A stretch of DNA of 64,000 nucleotides from DAOUJI01 sp965219565 (GCA_965219565.1 OZ244780.1:1798001-1862000); one strand, 5' to 3'; counted from the stretch's first letter, positions 52,158 through 61,372 are shown. Notes: generated by a model not told the origin, from the sequence alone. Made by a program: numbers and translations.

Positions 52158-52781
52158 ATGGAGAGGACCATCGGGCTCCACCCTCGGAACGGCGCCGCTC
52201 CCCCGATTTGGCGTCGTTTGTTCCACCTATGCGCCGCCGGTTCCATTCCCTTGATCGCAATATTCGCCGGCTCCGAGGTGATGGTCCCTCTTATGGCGTC
52301 ATTGTGCGGAGGAGCGATCGCGATAGAAGTGGTGCGGTTCCGGTTGCCGGACTTGAACCGCAGGATGCTCAAGATGTTCCGGCCCCTCTTGAAAGAGTCT
52401 GAGGACAGACGGGTCACGGGCGCCACCTACGTAGCGTTGTCGGCTCTGGCATGTTTTCTCGTCTTCGATCTCGATGTGGCTGTAGCCGCCCTGTTCTTTC
52501 TCGCCCTTGGAGACCCGGCGGCGGCGTTCGTGGGAAGCAGGATGCGAGGGCGAGTCCTAGGCTGGCGGTTCTTCGGCAAGTCTCCTATAGGGACGCTGGC
52601 CTTTTGGGGAGCGGGCGCAGCGGTCGTGGGAGTTTTGTCGGGGGGAGGGGCGATCGACTATCACTGGGGTTTCTTGGTTGGGGTAGCGGTGGCGGGGCTG
52701 ATTGAGTTGGCGCCCGCCGTAATTGACGACAACCTGACCATACCTCTAATTAGCGGCGCCGTGATGACGGCCCTCGTCTAG
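52158..52781 (+). CDS. Diacylglycerol/polyprenol kinase family membrane protein
   Basis: A 207-residue protein with five or six membrane segments. Motifs of the SEC59/dolichol-kinase and phosphatidate-cytidylyltransferase-like family are seen: R-R-L-F-H-L near the start, the ALGDPAAAFVG nucleotide-site motif, and K-S-x-x-G-T-L-A-F. It probably phosphorylates a polyprenol or diacylglycerol for envelope lipid recycling. It lies 23 bases after the lipoprotein gene, in the same probable operon. Confidence 0.82.
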   Translation: MERTIGLHPRNGAAPPIWRRLFHLCAAGSIPLIAIFAGSEVMVPLMASLCGGAIAIEVVRFRLPDLNRRMLKMFRPLLKESEDRRVTGATYVALSALACFLVFDLDVAVAALFFLALGDPAAAFVGSRMRGRVLGWRFFGKSPIGTLAFWGAGAAVVGVLSGGGAIDYHWGFLVGVAVAGLIELAPAVIDDNLTIPLISGAVMTALV

Positions 52782-52787
52782 GGACTG

Positions 52788-54149
52788 TCACGGGGACGCT
52801 CCGTCGAAGACGTCGGTGGTGAACCGGCTCATCTGAAACGCCACGTACTGGTCCCTGGTCATGGGGGGCTGGAACTCCTCCACGACTTGCCTGGCCTTGA
52901 CGCCCCCGTCAGCCAGCAGGTCCACTGCCGTCATTGCCATTATCTTTGCCGGCATTACCACCGCCTGTTCGTAGTCCTTGATGCGGTAGTTCCTGCTGTG
53001 GCCGCCTCCTGTAGCGCCTGCGGTATAGGGGTGTATTACCGGCATGATTTGGCTCAAGTCACCCATGTCTGTGGAGCCGCCCCGGGTGCGCCCGTCGGGG
53101 GTAAGGGCTATCCGGTCTTTTCCCAAGAGAGAGGCTGCATTGGCCACGAACAAGTCTTTCAGCGACTCGTCCTGGTTCAGAGAGAAGTAGCCGGCTATAT
53201 TGGTGATTGTCACCCTGGCGCCGACGGCCATCGCCCCTGAACGGAAGCAACGGTCCACCATCGCGCTGTTCCGCTCCAAGTCCTCAGGGTTGGAAGACCT
53301 GACCCGCCACTCGACCCTCACGTCGCCGGGGACTGCGTTCACCGCCTCGCCGCCCTTGGTGATCATGCCGTGAGTGCGGGCCGTGGCCTTTTCGGTGAAG
53401 GTCTCGCGGTTCAGGTGGATGGCCGCCAGGGCCAGGTTGGCGGCGTTGAGGGCATTGATCCCCTCGTGGGGAGCGGCGCCGGCGTGGGCCGAGCGTCCAG
53501 CGTATTCTACGAACTTGACCATGTGGCCGTTGCTGGCCCCTCCTACGGAGAAGGACCGCTCTTTCATGTCGCTCGCCGTGTGGCACATCATGGCCAGGTC
53601 GACGTCGTCAAACTCGCCTACGCGAATCAACTCCTGTTTCCCGCCCAGGAACTCCAACCGTCCCTGCTGCCTGAGCGCCAGCCTGTCCTCGACTTCTACG
53701 AACTCTTCGGCGGGCACCGCAAAGGGGACTATGGACCCCGACAAGTATGGAAGCACCGATTGGTCCATGAGCCCGATGGAGGCTCCCAGCATCATGCCCA
53801 GTTGAGCGTTGTGGCCGCAGGCGTGAGCGGCGCCTGTCTGGGCGTTGGCGTTGGGGTGATCGTTGACGATGAGGGAGTCCAACTCGCCCAGGATTGCGAC
53901 ACTGGGGCCGGGGCCTGCGCCCCCCTGAATCCTGGCCTTGATTCCGGTGACGGCAAGCCCGTCCCGGTGCGACACGCCCAGGCTGTCGAAAAATCGGGCC
54001 ACGGTCTCGGCCGTCTTTATCTCTTTGAACCCGGTTTCGGGGTTCTTGAACACATCCTTGGCCAGCTCGACGAATTCAATCTTGCGCCGGTCGATGGCAG
54101 CGCAGACCCTTCGTTTCAAGTCTTCTATATCTGGTGACTGTGCGGGCAT
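52788..54149 (-). CDS. M20D-family amidohydrolase, tandem copy 2
   Basis: A 453-residue metal-dependent amidohydrolase of the AbgB/HipO type. Metal-site motifs are GELDSL and HACGHNAQ, followed by the dimerisation domain with a conserved GRSAHAGAAPHEG. Family enzymes remove acyl or aminoacyl groups from amino acids or p-aminobenzoyl-glutamate; the substrate is unknown. The protein is similar throughout to the next gene upstream. Nine bases separate the two. Confidence 0.88.
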   Translation of the reverse strand: MPAQSPDIEDLKRRVCAAIDRRKIEFVELAKDVFKNPETGFKEIKTAETVARFFDSLGVSHRDGLAVTGIKARIQGGAGPGPSVAILGELDSLIVNDHPNANAQTGAAHACGHNAQLGMMLGASIGLMDQSVLPYLSGSIVPFAVPAEEFVEVEDRLALRQQGRLEFLGGKQELIRVGEFDDVDLAMMCHTASDMKERSFSVGGASNGHMVKFVEYAGRSAHAGAAPHEGINALNAANLALAAIHLNRETFTEKATARTHGMITKGGEAVNAVPGDVRVEWRVRSSNPEDLERNSAMVDRCFRSGAMAVGARVTITNIAGYFSLNQDESLKDLFVANAASLLGKDRIALTPDGRTRGGSTDMGDLSQIMPVIHPYTAGATGGGHSRNYRIKDYEQAVVMPAKIMAMTAVDLLADGGVKARQVVEEFQPPMTRDQYVAFQMSRFTTDVFDGASP

Positions 54150-54158
54150 AGCCGTCGC

Positions 54159-55496
54159 CTAGAGTTCCTCGTAGTCGAAGATTTCTTCGCTCGCCAAGCC
54201 GCGCATAAAGCTCAAGTAGTCGGCCTTGGACATGGGAGGCCTGTGGTTCGAGACCACACGGCCTCCCTGGGATGCGCCCTCAGCCAGCAGGTCAATCACT
54301 GTGCAGGCCAACGCTTTGCCCGCGGTGGTGACAGCCAGGCTGTAGTCTTCGATTACATAATCGGCCCCGTGGCCCAGCCCCGTCGCTCCGGTTACGTAGG
54401 GGTGAATGACGGGCATGAGCTGGCTTACGTCCCCCATGTCGGTGGAGCCGGTCCGATGGCCGACGCTCCCCACGTTTTCCTCGCCTACCAGGGACACTGC
54501 GTTTGCCTTGAAGATGTCGGCTAAGGAGTCGTCTTGCTGCAGGGGAAGGTAACCGGGCAAAGTCTGGATGTTGACTTTGCCGCCGACGGCCATCGCCCCG
54601 GCTTTGAGGGCCCTGTCCACTTTCTGGTTGGCCTCCAGAACTGCGTTGATGGTGCGCCCTCGGACGAATGACTCCATGCGAACGTCAGCTGGGACAGCGC
54701 TGACTGCCTCGCCTCCTTTGGTGATGATTGGGTGGACCCGTATGGTGTCTTCGTCCTTGAAGGTCTCCCTGTTGGCGTGAATGGCCATAAGGGCCAGGTT
54801 GGCGGCGTTGAGGGCGTTGATTCCCAGGTGAGGCGCTCCTCCCGCATGGGCCCCTCGTCCGATGAACTGAATCTTCTTGGCGACTATACCGTTGTTGGTG
54901 CCGCTCATGGTGAGCATCCCCTCATCGCTGCGGCTTGACGTATGGCACATCATCGCTATGTCCACTCCGTCGAGATGCCCAAGCCTGATGAACTCAGGCT
55001 TTCCTCCCAGGAACTCTATGGAACCCTTGCGGCGCAGTGAGTCACGGTACTCGATTTCTATGTACTCTTCAGCCGGTACGGCAAAAAGCACGACCCGACC
55101 GCTCAATTCGGCCAGGACCCCCGGCGCCAGCAGACCCGCCGCCGCCGAGAGCAGCATCCCTATCTGGGCGTGGTGGCCGCAAGCGTGTGCGGCGCCGGTC
55201 TGGGCGTCGGCGTAGGGATGGTCGTTTACGATCAGGGAGTCCAGTTCGCCGAACAGGGCCACCGTGGGTCCAGCGGAGGCTCCCTTCAGTTCGCCCTTCA
55301 CACCGGTCAGAGCTATACCTCCTTGGGCATCGATGCCCATCTCCTTGAGCTTGGTCGAGACAAGCTCCGAGGTCTTGGTTTCACGAAATCCCGGCTCTGG
55401 GTTGGCCAGTATAGCTTGGGAGACGCCTACGATTTCCTCGGCCCTGGAGTCGATGGCCGCGCAGACCCTGGCTTTAAGCTCATCTCTGGATGCCAT
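54159..55496 (-). CDS. M20D-family amidohydrolase, tandem copy 1
   Basis: A 445-residue homologue of the adjacent M20D enzyme with GELDSLIVNDHP, HACGHHAQ and GRGAHAGGAPHLG. The ATG at 55496 with TAGGAGG upstream is the true start; the frame stays open a further 450 bases but overlaps the divergent glycerate kinase and its promoter. It leads the two-gene operon. Confidence 0.88.
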   Translation of the reverse strand: MASRDELKARVCAAIDSRAEEIVGVSQAILANPEPGFRETKTSELVSTKLKEMGIDAQGGIALTGVKGELKGASAGPTVALFGELDSLIVNDHPYADAQTGAAHACGHHAQIGMLLSAAAGLLAPGVLAELSGRVVLFAVPAEEYIEIEYRDSLRRKGSIEFLGGKPEFIRLGHLDGVDIAMMCHTSSRSDEGMLTMSGTNNGIVAKKIQFIGRGAHAGGAPHLGINALNAANLALMAIHANRETFKDEDTIRVHPIITKGGEAVSAVPADVRMESFVRGRTINAVLEANQKVDRALKAGAMAVGGKVNIQTLPGYLPLQQDDSLADIFKANAVSLVGEENVGSVGHRTGSTDMGDVSQLMPVIHPYVTGATGLGHGADYVIEDYSLAVTTAGKALACTVIDLLAEGASQGGRVVSNHRPPMSKADYLSFMRGLASEEIFDYEEL

Positions 55497-55600
55497 GCGT
55501 CCTCCTATCTCAACGCTCTCCCGCAAGCCGTAGACCGACGGAACGATTCTAACAGACAAGGCGCCAAGTTGGCATGTCCGCAACCGGACGTGAACAGGGC

Positions 55601-55606
55601 TATAAT
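55601..55606 (+). promoter_or_regulatory. Minus 10 element very close to the glycerate kinase start
   Basis: A perfect TATAAT ends nine bases before the ATG at 55615, so transcription would start at or within a base or two of the start codon. No ribosome binding site is visible. Together these suggest a leaderless message. No good -35 box is found at 17 bases. Confidence 0.5.
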
Positions 55607-55614
55607 GGAATCGT

Positions 55615-56766
55615 ATGAAGATAGTCATCTCCCCACAGAGTTTTAAGGGCGGCCTTTCGGGGACTGACGCTGCGAAGGCTATCCAAGAGGGCATTCTCGA
55701 CGTGATCGGCGATGCCGAAACAGTGTGCATTCCCGTGGCTGACGGCGGAGACGGCACCCTTGACGCCCTCGTAAACGCCACTGGCGGACAGGTCTTCAGC
55801 AGCAGGGTGACCGGCCCTCTGGGCGCACCAGTCAATGCGGCGTGGGGAGCTATGGGTGATTCGGACACTGCCGTCATAGAGATGGCGAGGGCGTCGGGCC
55901 TTGCCTTGGTGCATCCCAGGCACCGGGACCCCAGGACAGCCACCACCTACGGCACCGGTGAGTTGATTGCAAAGGCTTTAGACAAAGGGTTCCGTCAGAT
56001 AATCGTGGGGCTGGGTGGGAGCGCAACCAATGACGGCGGTCTAGGCATGGCCCAGGCGTTGGGAATACGGTTCATGGACTCCAACGGGCGCGAACTGCCG
56101 GCCGGAGGGGCTGCGCTGGCCAGGCTTCACCGGGTCGATGTGTCGGGGGTGCGCTTGGGCCTCATGGAGGCCGAAATAATTGCCGCAACTGACGTTAACA
56201 ATCCCTTGTGCGGGCCGTCGGGCGCCTCGGCGGTGTACGGCCCACAGAAGGGTGCCTCTCCTGCCGTCGTTGAAGAGCTGGACCAAGCCTTAGACCGGCT
56301 CAGCAGGGTGGTGGAGAGGCAGCTGGGAGTAAACATGCGGGAGGTTCCGAGAGGAGGGGCTGCCGGTGGACTCGCCGCGGGGCTGGTGGCCTTCACTGAC
56401 GCGAGGATAGAGTCGGGAATCGACTTGGTGTGTAATGCGGTCAGGTTCGAGGAGAAGCTGGAGGGAGCCGACTTGGTGATCACCGGCGAAGGGCGGACCG
56501 ACGCTTCCAGCGTTTTCGAGAAAGCTCCAGTGGGAGTGGCACGAAAGGCCAAGGAGCGGGGAATTCCGGTGATTGCGATCGTGGGGAGCCTAGGACCGGG
56601 TCATCAGGACGTGTACGAGCACGGCATTGACGCGCTTGTACCCATACCAGACAGGACTATGGGGTTTGAGGAAAGCATGAGTCGCAGCTACGACCTGCTC
56701 AGGAGCGCCACGGCCCGCACCATGCGGCTGCTCAGCGTCGGCGGGAGCCTGAACCCGCCGCAGTAG
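55615..56766 (+). CDS. Glycerate kinase, GlxK/GarK family
   Basis: A 383-residue kinase that phosphorylates glycerate. Family motifs are the start K-hydrophobic-V-I-S-P-Q-S-F-KG, PVADGGDGT, GLGGSATNDGG, and GEGRTDASS near the C-terminus. It feeds glyoxylate- or hydroxypyruvate-derived carbon into glycolysis. It is a single gene between divergent and convergent neighbours. Confidence 0.95.
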   Translation: MKIVISPQSFKGGLSGTDAAKAIQEGILDVIGDAETVCIPVADGGDGTLDALVNATGGQVFSSRVTGPLGAPVNAAWGAMGDSDTAVIEMARASGLALVHPRHRDPRTATTYGTGELIAKALDKGFRQIIVGLGGSATNDGGLGMAQALGIRFMDSNGRELPAGGAALARLHRVDVSGVRLGLMEAEIIAATDVNNPLCGPSGASAVYGPQKGASPAVVEELDQALDRLSRVVERQLGVNMREVPRGGAAGGLAAGLVAFTDARIESGIDLVCNAVRFEEKLEGADLVITGEGRTDASSVFEKAPVGVARKAKERGIPVIAIVGSLGPGHQDVYEHGIDALVPIPDRTMGFEESMSRSYDLLRSATARTMRLLSVGGSLNPPQ

Positions 56767-56773
56767 GCGGCGC

Positions 56774-57178
56774 CTATATCATCTGGTCTTTGACGAATTT
56801 TATGACTTCATCGGCCACGAAAATGGCCCGCTCGCTGTCCACTTCGTCGTAGGTTTCCGACGGGATGCCTCCGGGCAGGTAGTGAGGGTATCGTGTCATG
56901 CCCTCGTACTTGTCAAGAGCTATGGCCAGGGAGCGAATGACCTCGAACATGCCGCTGAACAGCTTTGCGTCCTCACACAGGTCGGCCAATGCGTGGCCCC
57001 ATACGTCCTCGGCCCCTGAGTGGTACAGGAAAGCCTTGACCGCCTTCTCCCCGGCCTGCTTGCTCATGAAACAGGCTGTGTTGTGTCGCCCCCCTTCTCG
57101 CAGGTAACGGGCGTCCTCCAGGTCCTGGTCCGCCTGGCGCAGCCAACGGGCGCCCTCGGCATGGAAATCGCTACTCAT
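56774..57178 (-). CDS. HEPN domain protein
   Basis: A 134-residue helical protein of the HEPN superfamily. The pattern W-L-x-x-A-x-x-D-L-x-x-A, then C-F-x-x-x-x-A-x-E-K-A-V-K-A-F-L and a late RYPHYLPGG is typical of the partners of MNT nucleotidyltransferases. The RNase motif Rx4-6H is not seen in its usual place after the third helix. It overlaps the MNT gene by eight bases, so the two are one toxin-antitoxin-like unit or a relic of it. Confidence 0.82.
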   Translation of the reverse strand: MSSDFHAEGARWLRQADQDLEDARYLREGGRHNTACFMSKQAGEKAVKAFLYHSGAEDVWGHALADLCEDAKLFSGMFEVIRSLAIALDKYEGMTRYPHYLPGGIPSETYDEVDSERAIFVADEVIKFVKDQMI

Positions 57179-57509
57179 AGAGGACTCTTCCCTTCTTCAC
57201 GGCCTGGGCCAAGAACAAGTTGGTCTCCTGTAAGGTATAGAACTCCTCGGGCGTGTAGACCCAGTAGTTTGTGGCCACCTCAGGATGCAGGTGGCTAATG
57301 AAATAGTCCATGCGTCGGTTGAAAGAGCCGGGGATGTCCTGGACCATGATGAGTTCCAGTGTGCTTTCGGGCCCCACCTTGTCGTCAGCCAGGTCCCCGA
57401 ACAGGATGACCTTCTCCACCCCCAGTTGGGGCAGGACTTCCAGTATGCGCACCAACTCCTTTTCCATAGTCTGCCGGCGGAACTTAGTGAATCCAACTCT
57501 TACGGCCAT
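57171..57509 (-). CDS. MNT-type nucleotidyltransferase with degenerate catalytic motif
   Basis: A 112-residue protein of the minimal nucleotidyltransferase fold. The canonical motif is GS followed by ten residues and D-x-D. Here it reads G38-D39, ten residues, then T50-L51-E52, so the serine and at least the first metal-binding Asp are lost. AMPylation of the HEPN partner, known for active MNT antitoxins, is therefore doubtful, and binding alone may neutralise. The ATG at 57509 has TGGAG upstream and lies inside the end of lutC, so it is translated from the lut message. Confidence 0.75.
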   Translation of the reverse strand: MAVRVGFTKFRRQTMEKELVRILEVLPQLGVEKVILFGDLADDKVGPESTLELIMVQDIPGSFNRRMDYFISHLHPEVATNYWVYTPEEFYTLQETNLFLAQAVKKGRVLYE

Positions 57510-58201
57510 AACCACTCCAGTATAACCATGTGGACCTCTTTGGGGCCATGCACGCCGATTACGAGTGTCTGCTCGATGTCGGCGGTTCGGCTCGGCCCGG
57601 TTATCAGGTTAGTGTACGGGGGCCAACGCCCTTGCTGATGCAGGTCCTTCTGAATACGGAAGAAGCTGTCCAGGTCCGGTACGACGTCCGCCGGCCTCAC
57701 CAGGGCTACGTGGACCTGGGGAGTCAAGGAAACAAGGCGACTCAGTCCCGTCCTGGGCTGCGCTACAACCGATCCGGTTTCAGCAATGATCCAGTCCGCC
57801 CCGGTGACACACATGTCCGCCTGGGAGAGCGCTCGTCTCAGACCTTCCTCGTCCAATTCGTTGTGCCGGGTAGCCAGGCCGGTCATTATGCCCGCCTCTC
57901 CAAGCTGTGTGTCCAGGTTGAGGCTGGAGAACACTTCCTCATCTGACCTGAGGACAAGATTGGCGTCAATGGACAGGGCCAGTTGAGAGACATACGACAC
58001 TGCGTCATCAGGGTTTGCGCTGCGATGCACGTTCCAACCGCGAGCGGCGGCCGTGGACGCCAGAAGGTCAACGGCCTGAGCCGGAGAGGTCTCAGATCCG
58101 TTGTCGGGCATCGGCGGAACGGGACTGGAGCTGGATGGACGATCTTTCGACGGCCCTAACGCCTCCCGCACCCTGGCCAAAAACCTCTCCTTATCCAGCA
58201 T
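57500..58201 (-). CDS. lutC: LutC-like LUD-domain protein
   Basis: A 233-residue LUD-domain protein, third component of the LutABC L-lactate oxidation complex. Motifs are a central G-I-M-T-G-L-A and T-G-A-D-W-I-I-A-E-T-G-S-V, and a final V-hydrophobic-G-V-H-GP. The ATG at 58201 has AAAGGAGG just upstream and overlaps the end of lutB by 11 bases. A longer frame to 58261 is not supported. Confidence 0.9.
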   Translation of the reverse strand: MLDKERFLARVREALGPSKDRPSSSSPVPPMPDNGSETSPAQAVDLLASTAAARGWNVHRSANPDDAVSYVSQLALSIDANLVLRSDEEVFSSLNLDTQLGEAGIMTGLATRHNELDEEGLRRALSQADMCVTGADWIIAETGSVVAQPRTGLSRLVSLTPQVHVALVRPADVVPDLDSFFRIQKDLHQQGRWPPYTNLITGPSRTADIEQTLVIGVHGPKEVHMVILEWLWP

Positions 58202-59660
58202 GTCCTCCTTTGGGGTCGTCCGGCGCCTCCGGCGTGGAGAGGGACTGCTTCCATATATCACGGAAAGATCTGGGCTTGAACGCGGGCAAGTCCCGGGACT
58301 TGGTCCACTTGGACATAGGCGGCACAGGGATGCTCCTTATCCTGCCGCCTCTGGAAAAGGGCGCCTGGAGCAAGCGGACCAATGGGCCCGCCAATGAATA
58401 CAGTCGCGGGCGCTTCATGATTTGTGTAAACCCTCTGGCTGTGAGACGCTCCCACAGGGATGCGCGGCGCTGAGGACCCGGCGTGGACGCCTTGGCCCGG
58501 AGGTGCAGCAGCATCCTGGGCAGGTTGATCTTGACAGGGCATGCTTCCCGACAGGCGCCGCACAGACTCGATGCGAAGGGAAGGTCCATGGTGGACTTGG
58601 ACTCGGTCAGGACGGGAGAAATCACTGCTCCAATGGGGCCGGGATACACCCATCCATAGGAGTGTCCTCCCACTTTCCGGTATACGGGGCAAATGTTCAG
58701 GCATGCCCCGCAGCGTATGCAATACAGCGACTCCCTCAGGTCCGGGTCAGCCAGCAGCCGGGAGCGTCCGTTGTCTACGATCACTAGGTGAAACTCCTCC
58801 GGCCCGTCCTCATCGGAGCGTCTGCGGGGACCGGAAATCATGCTCACGTAGCTGGTGAGTCGCTGGCCGGTGGCCGCTCTAGGCAGCAACCGAAGGAAAA
58901 TGGCCAGATCTTCTAAGGACGGGACCACCTTTTCCATTCCGGTCAGGGCTACGTGTATGCGGGGCGCCGACGTGCAGAAGCGTCCGTTGCCCTCGTTTGT
59001 CACTATGACGACGGTTCCCGTCTCCGCCACCAGAAAGTTGGCGCCGGTGATGCCCATGTCTGCGGAGAGCAGCTTGCCGCGCAGGGCCTTGCGGGCGGCC
59101 TTGGCCATGTCCCCTATATCCGTCAGCCCCGATGCTACACCGTTCTCTTCGAAGAGTGAGCTGACTTGTCGGCGGGTCTTGTGCATGGCCGGGGCGATGA
59201 TGTGGAACGGAGTCTCCTCGGCGAGCTGAATGATGTATTCGCCTAGATCCGTCTCCACGACCTCCACACCGGCCTGTTCCAAGGCTCCGTTCAGCCCGGT
59301 TTCCTCGGAGACCATGGACTTGCTCTTGGTCGCCAGCTTGACGCCCTTGGAACGGGCCAGACCGGTTACGATGTCGTTGGCCTCTTTATCGTCTGCTGCG
59401 AAGTGGACATGGCCCCCGTTGGCCGTCACCCGGTCGTGGACCATCTCCAGCCAGTAGTCGAGGTTCTCGATTGCGTTCTGCTTTATCTCGCGTGCCCGAA
59501 GCCGCAACTCTTCCCACCGCTCTGGCCCCAATTCGTCGATTGCTTCAAGCCTGGCAGCGTCGAAACCACCTCCGACCTTGCGGAGGGACTCCTGGAGTTG
59601 GGAGTCTCCGAGGGCGTGGGCCGATGCCTCGCCGAACGGGCGGGGTTTCAACTCAACCAA
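58191..59660 (-). CDS. lutB: LutB-like iron-sulfur protein
   Basis: A 489-residue protein of the LutB/LldF family. A LUD domain fills residues 60-290, with MGITGANFLVAETGT and P-R-I-H-V-A-L. A ferredoxin-like part follows with CIRCGACLNICP and a second CGACREACP cluster, for two 4Fe-4S centres, plus the family motif GGHSYGWVYPGPIG. The start is a TTG with AGGAG upstream; no ATG in the frame fits better. It passes electrons from lactate-type substrates together with LutA and LutC. Confidence 0.93.
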   Translation of the reverse strand: MVELKPRPFGEASAHALGDSQLQESLRKVGGGFDAARLEAIDELGPERWEELRLRAREIKQNAIENLDYWLEMVHDRVTANGGHVHFAADDKEANDIVTGLARSKGVKLATKSKSMVSEETGLNGALEQAGVEVVETDLGEYIIQLAEETPFHIIAPAMHKTRRQVSSLFEENGVASGLTDIGDMAKAARKALRGKLLSADMGITGANFLVAETGTVVIVTNEGNGRFCTSAPRIHVALTGMEKVVPSLEDLAIFLRLLPRAATGQRLTSYVSMISGPRRRSDEDGPEEFHLVIVDNGRSRLLADPDLRESLYCIRCGACLNICPVYRKVGGHSYGWVYPGPIGAVISPVLTESKSTMDLPFASSLCGACREACPVKINLPRMLLHLRAKASTPGPQRRASLWERLTARGFTQIMKRPRLYSLAGPLVRLLQAPFSRGGRIRSIPVPPMSKWTKSRDLPAFKPRSFRDIWKQSLSTPEAPDDPKGGHAG

Positions 59661-59725
59661 GACGCCGACTCCTGGGGCGCGCCCTCAAAGGGTCAAATCG
59701 CTGATGGGTTCCGGGTTTTTTCATG

Positions 59726-60499
59726 TCAGTCGACACAGGTGTCCAGCAGTTGAGCGATGTGTACGGCTTTAACATCCATTCCCCGGCGGCTTAAACCTCC
59801 GCCGATGTGCATCAGGCAGCTCATGTCGCAAGCGGTGACGGTGTCCGCGCCAGAGGCTGCGATGTCGTCCAGCTTGTCGTCAAGCATGGCCGTCGATATT
59901 TGCGAGTGTTTGATGGAAAAGGTTCCGCCGAAGCCGCAGCAGGTTTCCGGTTGCTGCAACGCAGCTTCACCGGCGCCCTGCACGGCGCTGATGAGGGCCC
60001 TTGGGGCGTCGCGGACGCCCAACTCTCTCAGAAGGTGGCAAGAGGGGTGGTAGGCGATGCGGGCGCCAGGGACCTTGGCTCCGACGTCGGTGATTTCTAG
60101 TACTTCTACAATGAATTCGGACAGCTCATACGTCCTGCCAGCCAACTCAACCGCAGCGGCATGGAGTTCCGGGTCGTCCTCGAACATCTCAGGATATACG
60201 ACGCGGAGAAGGGAGGCACATGAGCCTGAAGGCGCCACTACGTAAGGCTGGTTTTCTTTGTTAGGCCGCTTTCCGAAGACCTCAATCGTGCGGGCTGCCA
60301 GCTGCTTAGCGTCGGACTTGAAACCTGCGTTGTACAGAGGCTGGCCGCAGCAGGTCTGGTCCGGCGGAAAGTCCACGTCCACCCCCAGACGCCTGAGCAG
60401 GTTGACCACGCTCACACCAACTTCCGGGAAAAGCTGGTCCACCAAGCACGTGACCAACAGGGACGCCTTGGTCGTGGATGAGTTGGATACCGTCTCCAT
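59726..60499 (-). CDS. lutA: LutA-like CCG-domain iron-sulfur protein
   Basis: A 257-residue cysteine-rich protein with two CCG domains: TCCGQPLYNAGF in the first half and TCCGFGGTFS in the second, as in LutA/GlcF/HdrB. It is the proposed catalytic partner of LutBC in L-lactate oxidation; other short hydroxyacids are possible. The ATG at 60499 is preferred because it begins close to the family start. A TTG at 60544 is an alternative. It lies between the SDR gene and lutB, with gaps of about 60 bases on each side. Confidence 0.92.
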   Translation of the reverse strand: METVSNSSTTKASLLVTCLVDQLFPEVGVSVVNLLRRLGVDVDFPPDQTCCGQPLYNAGFKSDAKQLAARTIEVFGKRPNKENQPYVVAPSGSCASLLRVVYPEMFEDDPELHAAAVELAGRTYELSEFIVEVLEITDVGAKVPGARIAYHPSCHLLRELGVRDAPRALISAVQGAGEAALQQPETCCGFGGTFSIKHSQISTAMLDDKLDDIAASGADTVTACDMSCLMHIGGGLSRRGMDVKAVHIAQLLDTCVD

Positions 60500-60556
60500 A
60501 GCTTCTGAAAGCAGGGTATCAGACCCGGCCCCAGCTAACAACAAGGCGCACCGGTA

Positions 60557-61372
60557 CTAGAAGCGGGATTGGGATTCCAGGGTGGTGTAGGTGACGGGCG
60601 TGACTGTGAGCAGCCCCGCGTCCACAGGAAGGACCACGCCGGTTACCCAACGGGACTCGTCACTGGCCAGATAGAGGGCCGCGTTGGCCACGTCCCAAGC
60701 GGTGCCCTCCGTACCCAGAGGGGCGGAGTTCTTCCGGTGCGCGCGGAGCTCATCGGTCATTCGTCCGGCGGCCATGGGTGTATAGGCCAGACCGGGGGCG
60801 ATGCAATTGACCCGCACGTTGTCCGCGCCGTGGTCGGCGGCCATGGACGTGGTGAGACCGATTACGGCTGCTTTGGTGGTGGTGTAGGGGGTGCTGCTGT
60901 GGGCTCGGACTCCGGCTATAGAGGAGATGTTGATAATGGAGCCGCCACCCGTTTTCACCATTTCGGGAATGGCGAACTTGCTGCACAGAACGATGCTCAT
61001 GACGTTCACCGCGAAGATGCGCTGCCACTGCTCTTCGTCGGCCTCCACAACGTTGCCCCGTACGGAGATGCCTACGTTGTTGTCCAGGATGTCCAGCCTG
61101 CCGTAACGGGTGACCGCCTCGTTGACCAGGGCTTGGCAATCGTCGGCGCTGGTTACGTCGCCCGTAAATGCCGACGCCTCTCCACCCTCTTCCCGTATCA
61201 TGGCTAAGGTTTCCTCGGCGCGTTCCGGGTAGGCGTCCACCAGGAGGACCTTGGCGCCTTCCCTGGCGAAGGTGATTGATGTGGCCTTGCCGTTTCCGAT
61301 TCCGGGGCCGCTGGACCCGGCGCCGGTGACTATGGCGACCTTTCCTTCCAGCCGGCCCTGCCTATCAGCCAT
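60557..61372 (-). CDS. SDR-family oxidoreductase
   Basis: A 271-residue classical short-chain dehydrogenase. The cofactor motif begins TGAGSSGPGIG, an extended form of TGxxxGxG. N98-N99 lie in the NNVG structural motif, and the catalytic Ser (NISS, about 150), Y163 and K167 are intact. The oxidised alcohol is unknown. Its start overlaps the DUF4387 stop by eight bases, tying it to the AtuA-like gene upstream and to lutABC downstream. Confidence 0.92.
   Translation of the reverse strand: MADRQGRLEGKVAIVTGAGSSGPGIGNGKATSITFAREGAKVLLVDAYPERAEETLAMIREEGGEASAFTGDVTSADDCQALVNEAVTRYGRLDILDNNVGISVRGNVVEADEEQWQRIFAVNVMSIVLCSKFAIPEMVKTGGGSIINISSIAGVRAHSSTPYTTTKAAVIGLTTSMAADHGADNVRVNCIAPGLAYTPMAAGRMTDELRAHRKNSAPLGTEGTAWDVANAALYLASDESRWVTGVVLPVDAGLLTVTPVTYTTLESQSRF

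Noticed and set aside
53370..54137. 255-codon plus-strand frame opposite the M20D gene
   Set aside because: It is antisense to conserved metal-site motifs and has no ribosome binding site or promoter.
55497..55946. N-terminal extension of the upstream M20D protein
   Set aside because: It would overlap the divergent glycerate kinase start and its -10 element, while the ATG at 55496 has a strong ribosome binding site and matches the family start.
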